Positions 17,300 to 29,992 of a stretch of DNA of 64,000 bases are shown here, in pieces. Each line of letters starts with the position of its first letter. The first letter of the stretch is position 1. The notes below the pieces were generated by a model that was given only the letters and a program-made list of their open reading frames with translations, searched no databases and was not told where the DNA came from. This stretch comes from Gordionus sp. m RMFG-2023 (Eukaryota; Nematomorpha; Gordioida; Chordodea; Parachordodidae): the NCBI RefSeq assembly GCF_954871325.1, contig NC_088778.1, forward strand, positions 32,438,730 to 32,502,729, given 5' to 3'. The translations under genes and the position numbers were made by a program.

Positions 17300-19265
17300 G
17301 AATAGGATACGCTATATAGACATAGCGTTATCTTCTCCAAGGATATATTTACCTAACATAAGACTCATTTTATTCTCTTAAATAATCTAACCTTAAGCGT
17401 CAAGTGCATTATAATTAATATTGTTTTACAATTTAAACACTATCCTTGCCGGTAACGGAAGTAATAGATCACCTCTTTCTTAAACCTCTCTTCTTCACTA
17501 TGCTAGCTACCACATAGTAGTATACCGTCCACTATAATAAAATGGGTATACATCATGCATAGGATCTATATCTACTTCTCCGTTATATGACGATACCAGG
17601 TTTATTCGGGTAGGCCAGTTTTCCATCTGATTTTTCTTTTCCATTTTTGATGGTCCTGAGCATCAATATTTGTAAGATTTACGATTCTCATATCCGCCGC
17701 TATCACATTTGTCCACGTCAACTTGGGCCTTCCCCTAGGTCTTGATCTTCCTACTTCCATCAAGGTGCATCTCTTTACTTTTCTCATATGTTCCACATGC
17801 CCAAACCATCTTAGCCTATTTCGTCGCATTACCACTCCAATCATTTATATACCCAATCTTGCTCGCAATTCCTTGCTAGTTTTTCTCTCTCTCAGAGATA
17901 CTCCACACATCCATCTAATCATCCTCATCTCTATTCTTTCTAAATAGGCTTCGTGAGTAGCTTTAATTGCCCATATTTCGCCACCATAAACTAAACAAAT
18001 CCTCACACAGCATACGTAAACTTTCCCCTTTAACTACAGACAGACTTTTTTATTTGTAAGAATAGACTACATCTCTCTGTCTGAACTTCTTTCAAGCTTG
18101 TCTGACCCTTGCAATAACGGCAGAATCTACACCACCATCTGCGTTTAGCATATCACCCAAATAAAACTTATCCACTAGGGTTAACTCATTGCCAATATCC
18201 AGACCACCATTTCTACGTTATCATCATTATATATCCCTTTCATGCATGTTCTACAAATAAAGGTCATTCTTGCTAATATCAAACTTCCTTTTTTCCCGCT
18301 ACATCTACTATGTACCCATTTCTGGCATTTGGTGCAATGGATTGAATTTCCAGCAACTCCTTTCCCACATGCACCATAAGGCCACTTACCTGATTCCTCC
18401 ATTTAGATTTTCCCCAACACTCATCACGTTTGTCTTTGGCATTCATTTTCAGGCCCTTTGCTTCCAAAGTCATCTTCCATTTACTTTTTTAACTTTCAAT
18501 TCTTCCTCACTGTTTGCCATTAATACAAGGTCATCTGCATATAATAGCTCCCAGGGAAGTCCTTCACGCATTTCTTTAGCCACCACATCCATTACTAATA
18601 TAAATAATAATGGACTCAGCAAAGATCCTTGATGAAGTCCTACCTTCACCTCAAAGCTTTCACTATCACCATAATACGTCCGTACTGGTGTTTGTGCCCC
18701 CACATACATTGCCATCACTGCGATAACCAACCATTCCTCTACACCTGATTTTATCACGACCCATCTAGTAACCTCGCGCGGCACCCTGTCAAATGCTTTC
18801 TCCAAATCAACAAACGCATAATACAGCTTCTTTTCCATCGCAAGATACTTCTCCTTTATTTATCTCACCACAAAAATTGCATCTGTCCTGTCTTTCCCCG
18901 ATGTAACACCAACCTGCATTTTATCAATTTTAATTTGTTCCATTATCCGCTTCTCCAACACCATCTCAAATACTTTCATTGCATGTTCCAAGAATTTAAT
19001 AGCTCTGTAAGACTCGTAATCTAAAGGATCACCTTTTCCCTCGTATACTGGGATAATTGTACTTCTTCACCAGTCCTCGGGAATAGTTCCCTCTGTGGCT
19101 ATTTGATTGAGCTAAATCTATTAACCATTCAATCCCTAAACATCAGAACCTATATATTAGTGAATATACATGGTGCACGATACAACTCTTGGCGGGTGAT
19201 AAAATTACACTTCGCGCAATATCTGGCGTGGCAATGAATGAATGAATGATATTAAAAGCAAGTAC
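17300..19265 (-). mobile_element. LINE fragment with reverse transcriptase, 5'-truncated, unit A only
   Basis: On the minus strand the order is as follows. Upstream RT motifs lie at about 19080-18840 (the IIPVYEGKGDPLDYESY region). The RT core at 18838-18470 has YAFVDLEKAFDRVPREV, GLHQGSLLSPLLF and the catalytic YADDLVLMA. A Cys/His zinc-knuckle-like segment follows at about 18460-18180 (CGACGKGVAGNSIHCTKC). The usual C-terminus of this LINE group is at 17844-17602 (RRNRLRWFGHVEHM). Stops interrupt the frame near 19070 and 18865, and the frame changes more than once after the RT core, so it is dead. Units A and B align on both sides, and B lacks about 1.9 kb here. That marks the whole stretch as a private insertion, though only about 17600-19130 is clearly LINE. 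The clade was not resolved. Confidence 0.85.
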
Positions 19266-22200
19266 AATTATCTTATATAGAATATTTTTAGAAAAAAAAA
19301 AAGAAGAAGCATAATTCATTCATTTTTACAACTCGGTTTCGTAATACCCGTTTCCTCTTCGCAAGGAAGCCCGACAAAACCTTTGTTTACCGGAATAGGA
19401 ATAATCCCTTCCCAATCTTTGTTTTTAAAACCTTTTTGAACCTTTATATCAAATCTTAATTCGATTTTCTAAGCTAATTTTACGATGCGATATCTATTTG
19501 TAGTGTTGTTGCGACTCGTTTTTGAGCCAACTCAATATTTTAGCCAGAAAAATATAGCTCCAAGTCTCGAGAGTTTTCGCTAATAGTTGTTCAAACCCTT
19601 CATTCCTCCTGGCAAACACAATCTTCAGGCTCGCGTAAATGATTATTCTGGAAGAAATGTTGATTTAACCGTCATTTTCAAATCGGTTCAAAACTTGCCG
19701 TTTACTGACAATATTTATTTGTATAAAAAATTAAAAGTCATCCTTCACCAAAGTTGATGGCCAAGGAATCCTTTAAATATAGTTCAAAATTATAAGGTTA
19801 AATATTTTATTTTTTTTGTGTGATCAAGATGGTCCTCGAAATTGTTCAATTTAGGTAGGCCTCTCATGAGGGATTTCCCATCTTCTGAATCAACAGTTTT
19901 TTTTTTGCTACTAAGATTGGGGTGAATATATTGTTTATTTTTTTGGGGGGGGGGGAGATTGGTGTGAAAAATTTTTTGTTAACTTTTTTTTCTAGGCGAT
20001 ATCTACAGAATCGTAAGTTACAACCTAAAATTCCAATACATGTGATCCCCCAATATCACAGGCAGTTTAAAATAATTGTCAACGGAAGTATCTCGCGGTT
20101 AAATTTGAATTTTTTTAAAAAAAAATGGAATATTTTGGACGTAAGGATTGCCTCTTTTAATTGAAATTATTTTTATCAAGGAATTCAAGCAATTAGATTT
20201 TCCAATCACCCAGAGCTAAAAAAAAACATGTTTAAGATATTGCTGTTTTCTTCCAATTTTTTGTATATTCCAGATGATTCTCGTTAATCAGATTATATTC
20301 CTCTACGAAAATAAGATGTAAAATTAAATCCTAATTTTATGTTCTACTGCATATAATAAATTACAAATTTGATTTTTTTTTGATGGAATAGTTTTTTTAA
20401 AATATAAGCATTTTGTTAGGAATTATAGACTTTGCCAAATCCTTTAAGAGTAAATTACTCAAGATTTCTTTAAGCCTTAGTTTTAAAAAAATAATATTTT
20501 CCTATCTCCATTTTATTATGAAGGGTTCATGTTACCAGAAATTAGTGGTCCTTCACTTTTTTAGAGAATTTTCCGATATAGGTATATATATATTTTTTAA
20601 ATAAAGTGGCAAAATTATCTTTACGTATCGCTGGAACAAACATGTTTTAGTGATATAACTTTAACAATAGATTGAATACTACAGAATCTATTTGATGCTG
20701 CCTCGAATTTCTTGGTGGTATTCAATAGTTCCTTCTTAAAAATAACTACGAGTCCCCACTATCTATTATGCAGCTCACCCAAATTAAAAATCGTATAGGT
20801 TAGGACATTGTTTTTTTTATATAAAACTGTTCAGCGGGAGTTCTGAACACATGCTAGATCAATGTGTGTAGAAATGAAAAGCACCCGAAGCTATATAAAT
20901 TACGGTGACCTAATATTTAAAAGAATAATTTTCAGCCTGTCCGAACTCAGGATTGATCAGTTAGGGCCTCGTGGATTGCATTCAAGTTATACAGGATTGC
21001 CATTGTTTTCGAACTGAAAAACATTTTTATATTTCGTTCTCATTCAATTCAAACACCTATTAGAATTTTTACCATTCTTTATAGAAACAAATTCTCATTC
21101 AAAGGGAGCATTTTAAAAAAAAAAAAATTTTAAATAAATTTAGAAATCATTTGCACGGATTATGTGAAAATAGAGCCACCCATTTTATATATTTACGAGG
21201 TGTGACTAACACTTTGTTTAGACGTGCCAAATATCTTAAATCCTACTTTAAAAATTATATCAATTCCTCTTATCTGGACTTTATCCAGCTAATACGGTGA
21301 ATTTATCATCAACAACCTATTGTAAAATATTTATTAAATATACAAAAATGAATTTGGTTTTATCTTATAGCTGCACAAAAATAACTAAGTCCTTAATTAT
21401 AATGAAATATTTTTTGAGTCAGAATATTTTATGCTTCAAGTTCATGGGTGTCGCATCGTATTGTAATAAATTTGTTTAATTATAATATGGTTTTTGATTT
21501 AGGGCGTAAAATCTTATTCTATATCATATTTGCTACTAGAGAATGCTTGTCACTGTATACAATTATTTGCAGTCTCTAACTTAAATGTTAGCGATAGACA
21601 TACTTCACCTCTTGATAAAATGAAAAATGAAAAATAAAATAAAATTTAATTTGAAAGGAGTGGCCTTTACAGCAAAATTGAGTAACTTTGTTGCTTAGGG
21701 ATTTTAAACGTTTTGCCATCGAGGATAAATTTTATTCGTTAAATTACCACGATTAAGATAAATTTGAACTAGGCATCAGTTGGAACGTTATCATCACCAC
21801 AAAAAAAAACAGCTGTATTAAATGTTAAACATTCTGCTTATCTGACCAAAATTTTGTAAAACGATAAAAAATTGCCCCAAAAAATGGATTAAAATTAAAT
21901 CATAAATTTCTAATATACATTTCGGATAATTACATTTTTAATAGGTAAAGAAAATAAGTAACTTTTTTTTAAAAAGAAAGATCGTCGCATTCCCTTTTTT
22001 AGATAGTAACGAAATAAGGGAGGTTTTTTTTTGGACGTATCTTAAAACTTTATAGTATATATGAGTATGCTAAGCTCCTATGACATATAATAATACCTAG
22101 ACTGACGATACATTTATTAAAAGCATACATCAGATGTAAAACAGCTGGTGACACCGTGGTTACCCGTATCATCATTATTTAAAAAAATTTTAATCGAGAG

Positions 22201-22400
22201 GCCATTTTATTCCTACGTCTAACGCAAACTTTATTAAAGAATCGCGCGATCAAGATGATTAAGTAAGTATCAACTATATGGGTTAACAAAATGGCGGGTC
22301 CAGCTGATTCGCGTTCAAAGACGCTTTCACATGCATCATTATGATTGGATCGTCAGTCTGTTGTATTATTATTATATGTCATTAAGCCTCTATGGTTAGA
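19266..22400. other. Non-coding right part of unit A
   Basis: Aligns with about 32520-35300 in unit B over most of its length, for example 20640-21000 with 34010-34420. A family-4 MITE relative lies at about 19502-19712. A degraded family-3 MITE lies at about 22078-22384 without a clean duplication. No gene found on either strand. Confidence 0.55.
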
Positions 22401-22409
22401 ATAAAATTA

Positions 22410-22460
22410 GGCGAGAATTGATTGAAGCTGTCAGTAAATGATTTTTGGTGGGATGAGTCG
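22410..22460 (-). pseudogene. WDR83 last-exon fragment at the duplication junction
   Basis: Minus-strand reading gives HPTKNHLLTAS, the same as in the genuine WDR83 last exon (36727-36870), then diverges before the final WD dipeptide. Similarity stops at about 22460, where RhoGEF sequence begins. It is the right end of unit A, cut at the duplication breakpoint. Confidence 0.85.
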
Positions 22461-22590
22461 TATTTTTAATTTCCATTTTAAATATTTTTCAATTCCTTAT
22501 ATTACACTCCCAAGGAAGGTGAAGGAGATATTGGTTGAACGCTTTCAAATTAATAGGTGATGACAACGTTGTTTATCTGAATAATGTATA
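22461..22590 (+). pseudogene. RhoGEF last-intron and last-exon fragment at the duplication junction
   Basis: Matches the end of the RhoGEF (about 6905-7059): the acceptor CCCAAG, then GAAGGTGAAGGAGATATTGG, where the genuine exon has GAAGGATAAGGAGAATTGG. A one-base insertion shifts the frame. It has no upstream exons, so it cannot be translated as a DH-PH protein. It marks the left end of unit B. Confidence 0.88.
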
Positions 22591-23982
22591 AAAAAATTTG
22601 TGAAGGCGCCATTTTATTAATTATTTCTATTTAATATTTGTAATGAAATGGTTAATTGTTTTTTTTGACAGATTTGTATCATATGTTTTTATTTATTTTT
22701 TTCGGATAAATACATTTTACAATATATGGGATTAAAATCTTGATTTACCACTCATCTCAGCCAGATCTTTTAAATAAGTTCTAATATTAAAAATACAAAT
22801 TATTTTAGGTTATATTGTCCATTAACAAACTGGCGTGATAAATTATCTTTTTGTGAAATTACAAATAATTCTTATATTTAATATTATGACTTTTTGTAGC
22901 AAAACAAATCATTTCATATATCTCCACTAAAACCCCATTGGACCTTGAATAATTATGTATTTCTTTGATATTTAATCAAAAATTTTAAAGTATGGGTGGG
23001 CTATTTTGCAATTGGGTTATTTTTATCTCAATAATTATATAAACATAGCTTCAGGGGAAGGGGGGATGGTGGTAAATTTTTAGAAAATTGTATCAGGATA
23101 CAGGGAATAGATACTTAGAATAAATCTCTAGATTACACTTGTATCTTGTTATTTTTTTTTAAAAAGTATCTAAAATTCAAAATATTTTTTTTTATAAACT
23201 TTGTATAGTCAAAATCTAAATGTATACAAAGTTTATATTATTTTTAAAAATAAAATTATTATAAAAAAAAAATCTAAGCCTTCCGAGACGAAATTTACAA
23301 GTGATAACTTGCCACGCGACGGTTAAGATATATTCATATTCATTTTTAAACTAAAAGCAAATAATAATTTTTTTTGATCACAATAAATTCATATCCAAAT
23401 ATCCAAAAAGTAATAAAGTATAAACAAGTTTTTTACATAAGAAAATGGCTAAAATAATGTGAGGTGTATATCGGTTGAAAAAAAAGTATCTACCCCCCCA
23501 AAATATTTTATGTTAACATATTTTTAGCGTCGATGTGTTTTTTTTTCTGGCGTGTCATTTTTTTCAACTTTAAGTCATTATTTTTTGAGCCCTGATTTAG
23601 CCGGAAATGCAGTCATGTTTGGAATAAGCTAACTCTAACGAATTTCAGACAATTTTTCTCAAGAACTTTTATAACTTTAAATATAATTTATTTATTAAAT
23701 TTTCACCATATACATTTTTTTGATATAAAATTATTAATGACACAAAAGGTTTACTGCAAGATTGTCTTACGAGTCACATGATAGGAATTCCAAACATGTT
23801 AAAATATATTTCCGGTAAAAACGCGCTCAAAAATAATGATTAAAGGTTTACAGCAAGATTGTCTACAAGTCACATGATAGGAATTTCAAACATGGTAGAA
23901 TACATTTCCCGGTAAAAATTTAAATTTTTATAAAAACTCGCTCCAAAAAATGATTCAAAGTTGTAAATATAACAAAATAAGG

Positions 23983-24396
<414 letters not shown>

Positions 24397-25159
24397 CAAA
24401 ATGAAATATAATAAGGGGGAAAGAGGTATTTATAACAAAAATTTTAATCAGTAGAATTAAGTGTAGTGACCATTTATAAATGCAAAACTTTTGAATTGTC
24501 TTCACTTTCAAAACATAAAATCAAAATGGTGCAATCAGCTGATTGGTATTTTTTTTGTGCGCATTTAAAATAAATGAATTTGGAGCGCATGCCCCAAAAA
24601 ACTGATTTTCTTTTCACGAACCAAAATAATTGTGAGAAAAAATAAATAAATATAATATAAAATTATTTGATAAAATTAACCAATTAAAAAAAATTTAGAA
24701 GGAAAATAATGTATAATTGATATACATCTTAGGTATTTTTCCGTATCCATTTTTCGTATCTTCTCACGTCCATAAAATAGCTCACCCCAGTGTCGCCCAT
24801 TTTGATTACACCCACCAATCTCCACTCATTATCTTTTTTGCACATATACGGACCTCCTGAATCCCCCTTTAAAAAAATGATTGTTCGTTTTTTTTTAAAA
24901 AAAATAATTAAATTTACAATTGTATCCACGGGGAAAGGGTGAAAAACAAAAGATTACAAAAATGGTAATTTAGTAACGATCATTTAATTTTAAACTCTAT
25001 TGGTTCCTTTTATCGGACTCGTTTGCATGGAGCAGAATTGATTGGGACTTAATTTTATTCCTTTTGATTTGGCGTAGGAGTGCTTATTACAATCTTGGGA
25101 TGACATGTACTTCAATTCCAATTCTTGTAATATGTTGGTTCTGGAGTTTTCATTGACAA

Positions 25160-26421
25160 CTGGACACAAAATAAATTAAATACATGAATAATATCAAATA
25201 TAAACAGTCAATCGACGGAATAATTACGAAATGTATTAATCTTTATGGTAATTATTTATTCGAATATTAACAGGCAAAGGGATTATCAACACTCTGTCCC
25301 AAAAGGTCAAGTAATAACCATGTCAGAGCCCTTAAAAAAACTGGCTTAATAGTTAATCGCAGATCAAATTAGAAAGTCAGAGTTACACGATGGGTTATGA
25401 ATTTTTCTTAATAAAATCAAATCTACTATTCTATCTGAGCTAGAAAAGGAGGTGTTATATTGATATGAACTCCCAAATGTTGAGCTGAGAGCCACCAAAG
25501 AAATTGTTGGGTGCATTTGAAAAAATGGGAACAGGGTATGTTAGAACAATTGATGAGTAAATATTTTATAAAAAAAATTTTTTTTTTTTAATACAGTAAA
25601 TAAATGGGGAAAGAAATATTAATAATTAGTTGAAAACCACGAAACACTGAGCTACACCAATATAACAGAGAATTTTGAGAAACATAGAGCAATCCACTTT
25701 TTTCTAAAGGTGGAATGGTAAAGCTTGATGAAGAATGAATGGTTGAGATCAGCTGCAATAATTTTTTTTTAAATTTAAACAATGCAGTTGCTGATGTCAT
25801 TTCAACTTATACTCTTTTAATTTATATAGGGATTTTTGGTGTAAAATTATGAGATAACATGTCCAAGATTTTATCCCTTGACCCTAACACCCAAATATAT
25901 TTTAGTATCTACCCCACCCCCCTATGGGAGCTTATACCCAATCAAAGATATAAGAGGCAAATTTTTTCTACCCCTATCCCCGCCCCCTTCCCCCTTCGCG
26001 TTTATTTAAGAAATCGTTTTTTTCCTAGAGGATTTAAAAAATTGAGAGATTCTGAATAGTCACGTTAGGATTTCTCCAGGAAGGTCTTTATTCCACAAAG
26101 ATTCAAGACACTTTTTTTAAAATATTGTTTTATGAATCCTAAATGTTAAGGCCGCACCGATATTTGTATCGGTATCGGACCGATATTTGTATCGGTATCG
26201 GATCGGCACCAATATTTACCTTTTATAAGAAAAAAAATAAGCTCAGCCTATCTTTTCACTAATCAACATTAATGGTCCTTTTATAACAGCTGTTTAAAAC
26301 ACTGACCTGTCTATAAAAGCTAAAAGATTTCACTTATTTAAGTTTTTCGGTGGACATTTTAAATTCGTAGAGACAACAAACAAAAAATGGATTCGAAAAA
26401 TTAATTTAATCACTTCATTAC
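25160..26421. other. Third intron of protease B
   Basis: Aligns with parts of 9212-12704 but lacks its two large insertions. A short repeat of ATTTGTATCGGTATCGG lies at about 26158-26215. No exon seen. Confidence 0.5.
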
Positions 26422-27740
26422 AAGATGTCAGACCCCATCAGGCCACTTTGCAAGTCTGCCCGATGGTTTGGTCGATTCGAAAAGAGAAAGTAGCCGTAGG
26501 CAATGCTCGAATCCTTCCATCACTCATAGGTAGCTTATCGGTGAGTTTCAGCAGGGCGAGGTCGTCATCGGATTTTTCACCCATACTAGCTTTGTAACCC
26601 GTGTGCCGAATAATTTTTATGACAGTTGAATGATGCCCACGGTCTGATTCTCCGATGTCGTTAATACCAGTGACGACTTTAACGTTGATAGGTTGGCTAT
26701 TATTTGAAAGAAAATTATTACCGTTTGTTTGGGTGTAACTTAATTTTAAGTTACGGTATAAAACCTGTTTTAATTTAGGGGAAACAGTATAGGACCAAAA
26801 TTTTTGCCCAAATAAAATGTGATGCAACACGGTAAAACAAAACAAAAAAATTTAATTTAAATTGGACGGCTCTCATTGGTGGTTTTCAAATTCATATTTT
26901 TATAGACATCAGTGGTACGCGTTGTACGATTTTTCATTAACACCTCCTTGTTTCTTCTTCGGGATTTAACTTCGCAATACCATGATGTATGACCGCGTGG
27001 ATGTATATTATTTATACAGGCACCTCTAGGTCTAAAACTATCATGGAAAGCTAGCTTAGAGTTTCCAACAATCTCTTAATTGGTCAACTTTCTACGTAGC
27101 ATCCTAATTCGGTGGGCGATTTAGTCCGATATTTAATTATTTTGTTAAGGCATTACAAATTATCCGTTATGAAATTTGTCATAACAGGAAATGGATGATG
27201 GATTTGTTTTTTTTTAAATCCAAATTCACTGCACAAGGATGCTAGAAATGATCTTTAGGATGGCATATCGAAATAAAAATTTATAAATTAGAATTAAAAA
27301 AAAATATATATCAGAATGATGGATATAATAGTTAGGAGTTAAATGGCGCGTAAAACTCGATTTTTGATAAACGCGCCAGAATATAAATAAAAATAAAATT
27401 AACTCCTTCACACATATCAAAATATTTTCGTATTGAAATTGCAGCAGCCATCTTTGTGTCTTAAATGTCTTTTTTTTTCATAACCTCAAATGTATGTATA
27501 TAGGAAGAAATTATTTCTATCTTTAAAAACCTGTATTTGAAATTCCTTCTACATGACGTTTTATTCAAGGAATAGTTAAGCAATGAATATGGTAATGGAA
27601 AGAAGATTAAATAAAAATGATTAATATTTTTATATTTTTATTTTATATTAAATATTAATATTTTATGAATATTTTTATATTTTTATTTTATATTAAATAT
27701 TAATATTTTATAGATAAGTTTTAAATATTGTATATCAGTT

Positions 27741-27852
27741 TTAGAGAAGAGAAGAGAAGAGAGAGAGAAGAGAAGAGAAGAGAAGAGAAGAGAAGAGAAG
27801 AGAAGAGAAGAGAAGAGAAGAGAAGAGAAGAGAAGAGAAGAGAGAGAGAGAT
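27741..27852. repeat. (AGAGA)n microsatellite, unit B only
   Basis: About 110 bp of a five-base purine repeat in the second intron of protease B, touching the left end of a family-6 element. The same repeat occurs at 62112-62307. Confidence 0.92.
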
Positions 27853-28245
27853 ACATATGTCGTATCGGGATTCGGAATCCGTGGGGATTCGGAATCTCTT
27901 GATTTTAAATCCTTTACCGAGAGCGATTTAAAAAATTTTATAGTTCGATTTAACCGGAAATGCATTCTAGCATGGTTAGAGTGCCCAAACTGTAAATTTC
28001 AAACAATTATGCCACGAACTTTAGGACTACTTCTAATTTATAGTAATTTTTATATGCATTTTTCGTATAAATTAAAAAATACGAAAAATGTCTATCGCTG
28101 AAATTGGCTGAAATTTATAGGGGTAAATACTCTACACATGCTAGAATACAATTCCTTCAAAATCAGATGTTTAAAATCCAAAAATCGCCAATAGTAAATG
28201 ATTTAAAATTGAGAGATTCCGAAACCCCATACGACATATATATAT
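27853..28245. mobile_element. Inverted-repeat element, family 6 (ATATGTCGTATCGGGATTC ends)
   Basis: The left end ATATGTCGTATCGGGATTCG and the right end TTCCGAAACCCCATACGACA are inverted relatives. A second copy lies at about 47920-48295 with the same end motif. No coding capacity. The target duplication is obscured by (TA)n flanks. Confidence 0.6.
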
Positions 28246-28420
28246 CAGGGTTGTTAAAAGATACTTTTTAAATGGATCTAGCTACAGATACATCGTCTAA
28301 AATAATATCTAGATACCGATATTTTAATCAAAAATCTATTTAGATACAGACACAGATACCACATTTTTATATCTAGATACAGGATCTAGATACTTGTATC
28401 TAGATCCTTTAACAACTCTG
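28246..28420. mobile_element. hAT-like MITE, family 1, unit B
   Basis: Begins CAGGGTTGTTAAAAGATAC and ends CCTTTAACAACTCTG, 175 bp, flanked by ATATATAT on both sides. The duplication is less telling here because the region is (TA)n. It abuts the family-6 element. Confidence 0.8.
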
Positions 28421-28552
28421 ATATATATATATATATATTACTTTAGTATATTAGTCTTACTTAATATTTTATATATATTTTTTTTTTAAATATATATTTA
28501 ATTTAAATTATATGCCTGCCCATATTAAATAAAATGAATTTTGCATTAGTGA

Positions 28553-28810
28553 TCTGCATCGGGCCTAATTTTTTAAACCGGTCCGGCCCGAATTTTATAA
28601 TAACTCAAAATTAAACGATACATGTTATTTGGCGTCTACTTTTCTATAAATAAAATCGCATTTTTTTTATTTTACATAAAAAAAAATTTAGACATAAAAT
28701 TGATAAATTTAGATATATTTTTTAAAAATTTTCTAAGGCCCAACCCGATCCGGCCCGAATTTTCTTAAAAAATATTAGTTCGGGCCGGGCCTGGTTCGTA
28801 CAGGAAGTCG
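28553..28810. mobile_element. GC-rich element fragment, family 10 (TAGTGATCTGCA end)
   Basis: Begins TAGTGATCTGCATCGGGCC, followed by CCGGTCCGGCCCGAAT-type words and closing with TTCGGGCCGGGCC. Relatives are at about 51727-51904 and 63296-63479. The right end is not clean. Confidence 0.5.
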
Positions 28811-29542
28811 TTAAATAAAATGTATATCAAAATCTATTTTTAAAAAAGTAATCTAAAACAGATACAGATAACTAACTCTGAAATAGTATCCAGATACAGA
28901 TACGAATTAAATATGTGTTTTATTTTATAAATAAAAAAAATTTAATGATCAAAAATTATTAAAACTCATCATGTTTCGGGATGAGAATATTCCAAATGAC
29001 AAATTATAATACCTAAACTGACGATGCCATTCGTTAAAAAGTGTACAACAGTTAAAAACAGCTGGAAACGCCATTTTGGTTACCCGTTCTTTTTAAAAAA
29101 ATAACGTAATTTTCGAATAGCATCAATCTGGAATCAGAAAATTAGGATAATATATATTTATTGTTATAATTTAAAAATTTTTTTTTTAGAAAATATAGTA
29201 ATTTTTAACATATGGGTTACCAAAATGGCGGGTCCAGCTGATTTGCATTCTTCAACGACGCTTTCAAGTGCATGATTACGAATGCATCTTCAATCTAGGT
29301 ATTATTATATGTCACCGGAATACCACGTGATATTTTGTTTGTTTTTTTGTTCTTAGAATAAAATCTTAATTTAGGCCACCCCTTAAAGATCCATCTTTAC
29401 ACAAGCACATTATATAAAAAACCAAAAGTAGATTAGATTTGTACACGAGGTAAAATGAATATTATTATACTGTATACAATGACACATAATAATACCTAGA
29501 TTGACGATACATTCATTAAAAGCAGGGACCCGAACCGTTATT

Positions 29543-29667
29543 CATAACGGTTCTGTTCGGTTACGGTTCAGTTCGGTTACGGTTCAGTTCGGTTACGGTT
29601 CAGTTCGGTTACGGTTCAGCTCGGTTACGGTTCAGTTCGGTTACGGTTCAGTTCGGTTACGGTTCTT
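29543..29667. repeat. 16-bp minisatellite (CGGTTACGGTTCAGTT)n
   Basis: About eight head-to-tail copies, nearly perfect, inside the nested element in the family-3 MITE. The open frame across it is a repeat artefact. Confidence 0.95.
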
Positions 29668-29817
29668 AAGAAAAAATTTACAAAGGTTCGGGTCGGTTCA
29701 GCTAATTATAAAGGTTCATGATGGTTCATTACGGTTAGAAATTTTTTTTTTAATCGAAGAAACACCATAGTCTAATTTATTTTTATTATAAATATATTAT
29801 ACAAGTAATATATTTTA

Positions 29818-29992
29818 CAGAGTTGTTAAAAGATACTTTTTAAATGGATCTAGATACAGATACGTCGTCTAAAATAATATCTAGATATCGATATTTTAAT
29901 CAAAAATCTATCTAGATACAGATACAGATATCACATTTTTATATCTAGATACAGGATCTAGATACTTGTATCAAGATCCTTTAACAACTCTG
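29818..29992. mobile_element. hAT-like MITE, family 1, innermost level of a nest
   Basis: CAGAGTTGTTAAAAGATAC to CCTTTAACAACTCTG, 175 bp, with flanks ATATTTTA / ATATTTTC (7 of 8). Confidence 0.85.

Noticed and set aside
17602-19130. A host reverse-transcriptase or telomerase gene
   Set aside because: Motif order and the C-terminal WFGHVEHM segment are typical of a LINE, the frame is broken, and it is absent from the sister unit.
29501-29770. 89-codon open frame with repeated Ser-Val-Arg-Leu-Arg-Phe
   Set aside because: Encoded by the 16-bp minisatellite inside a nested element.
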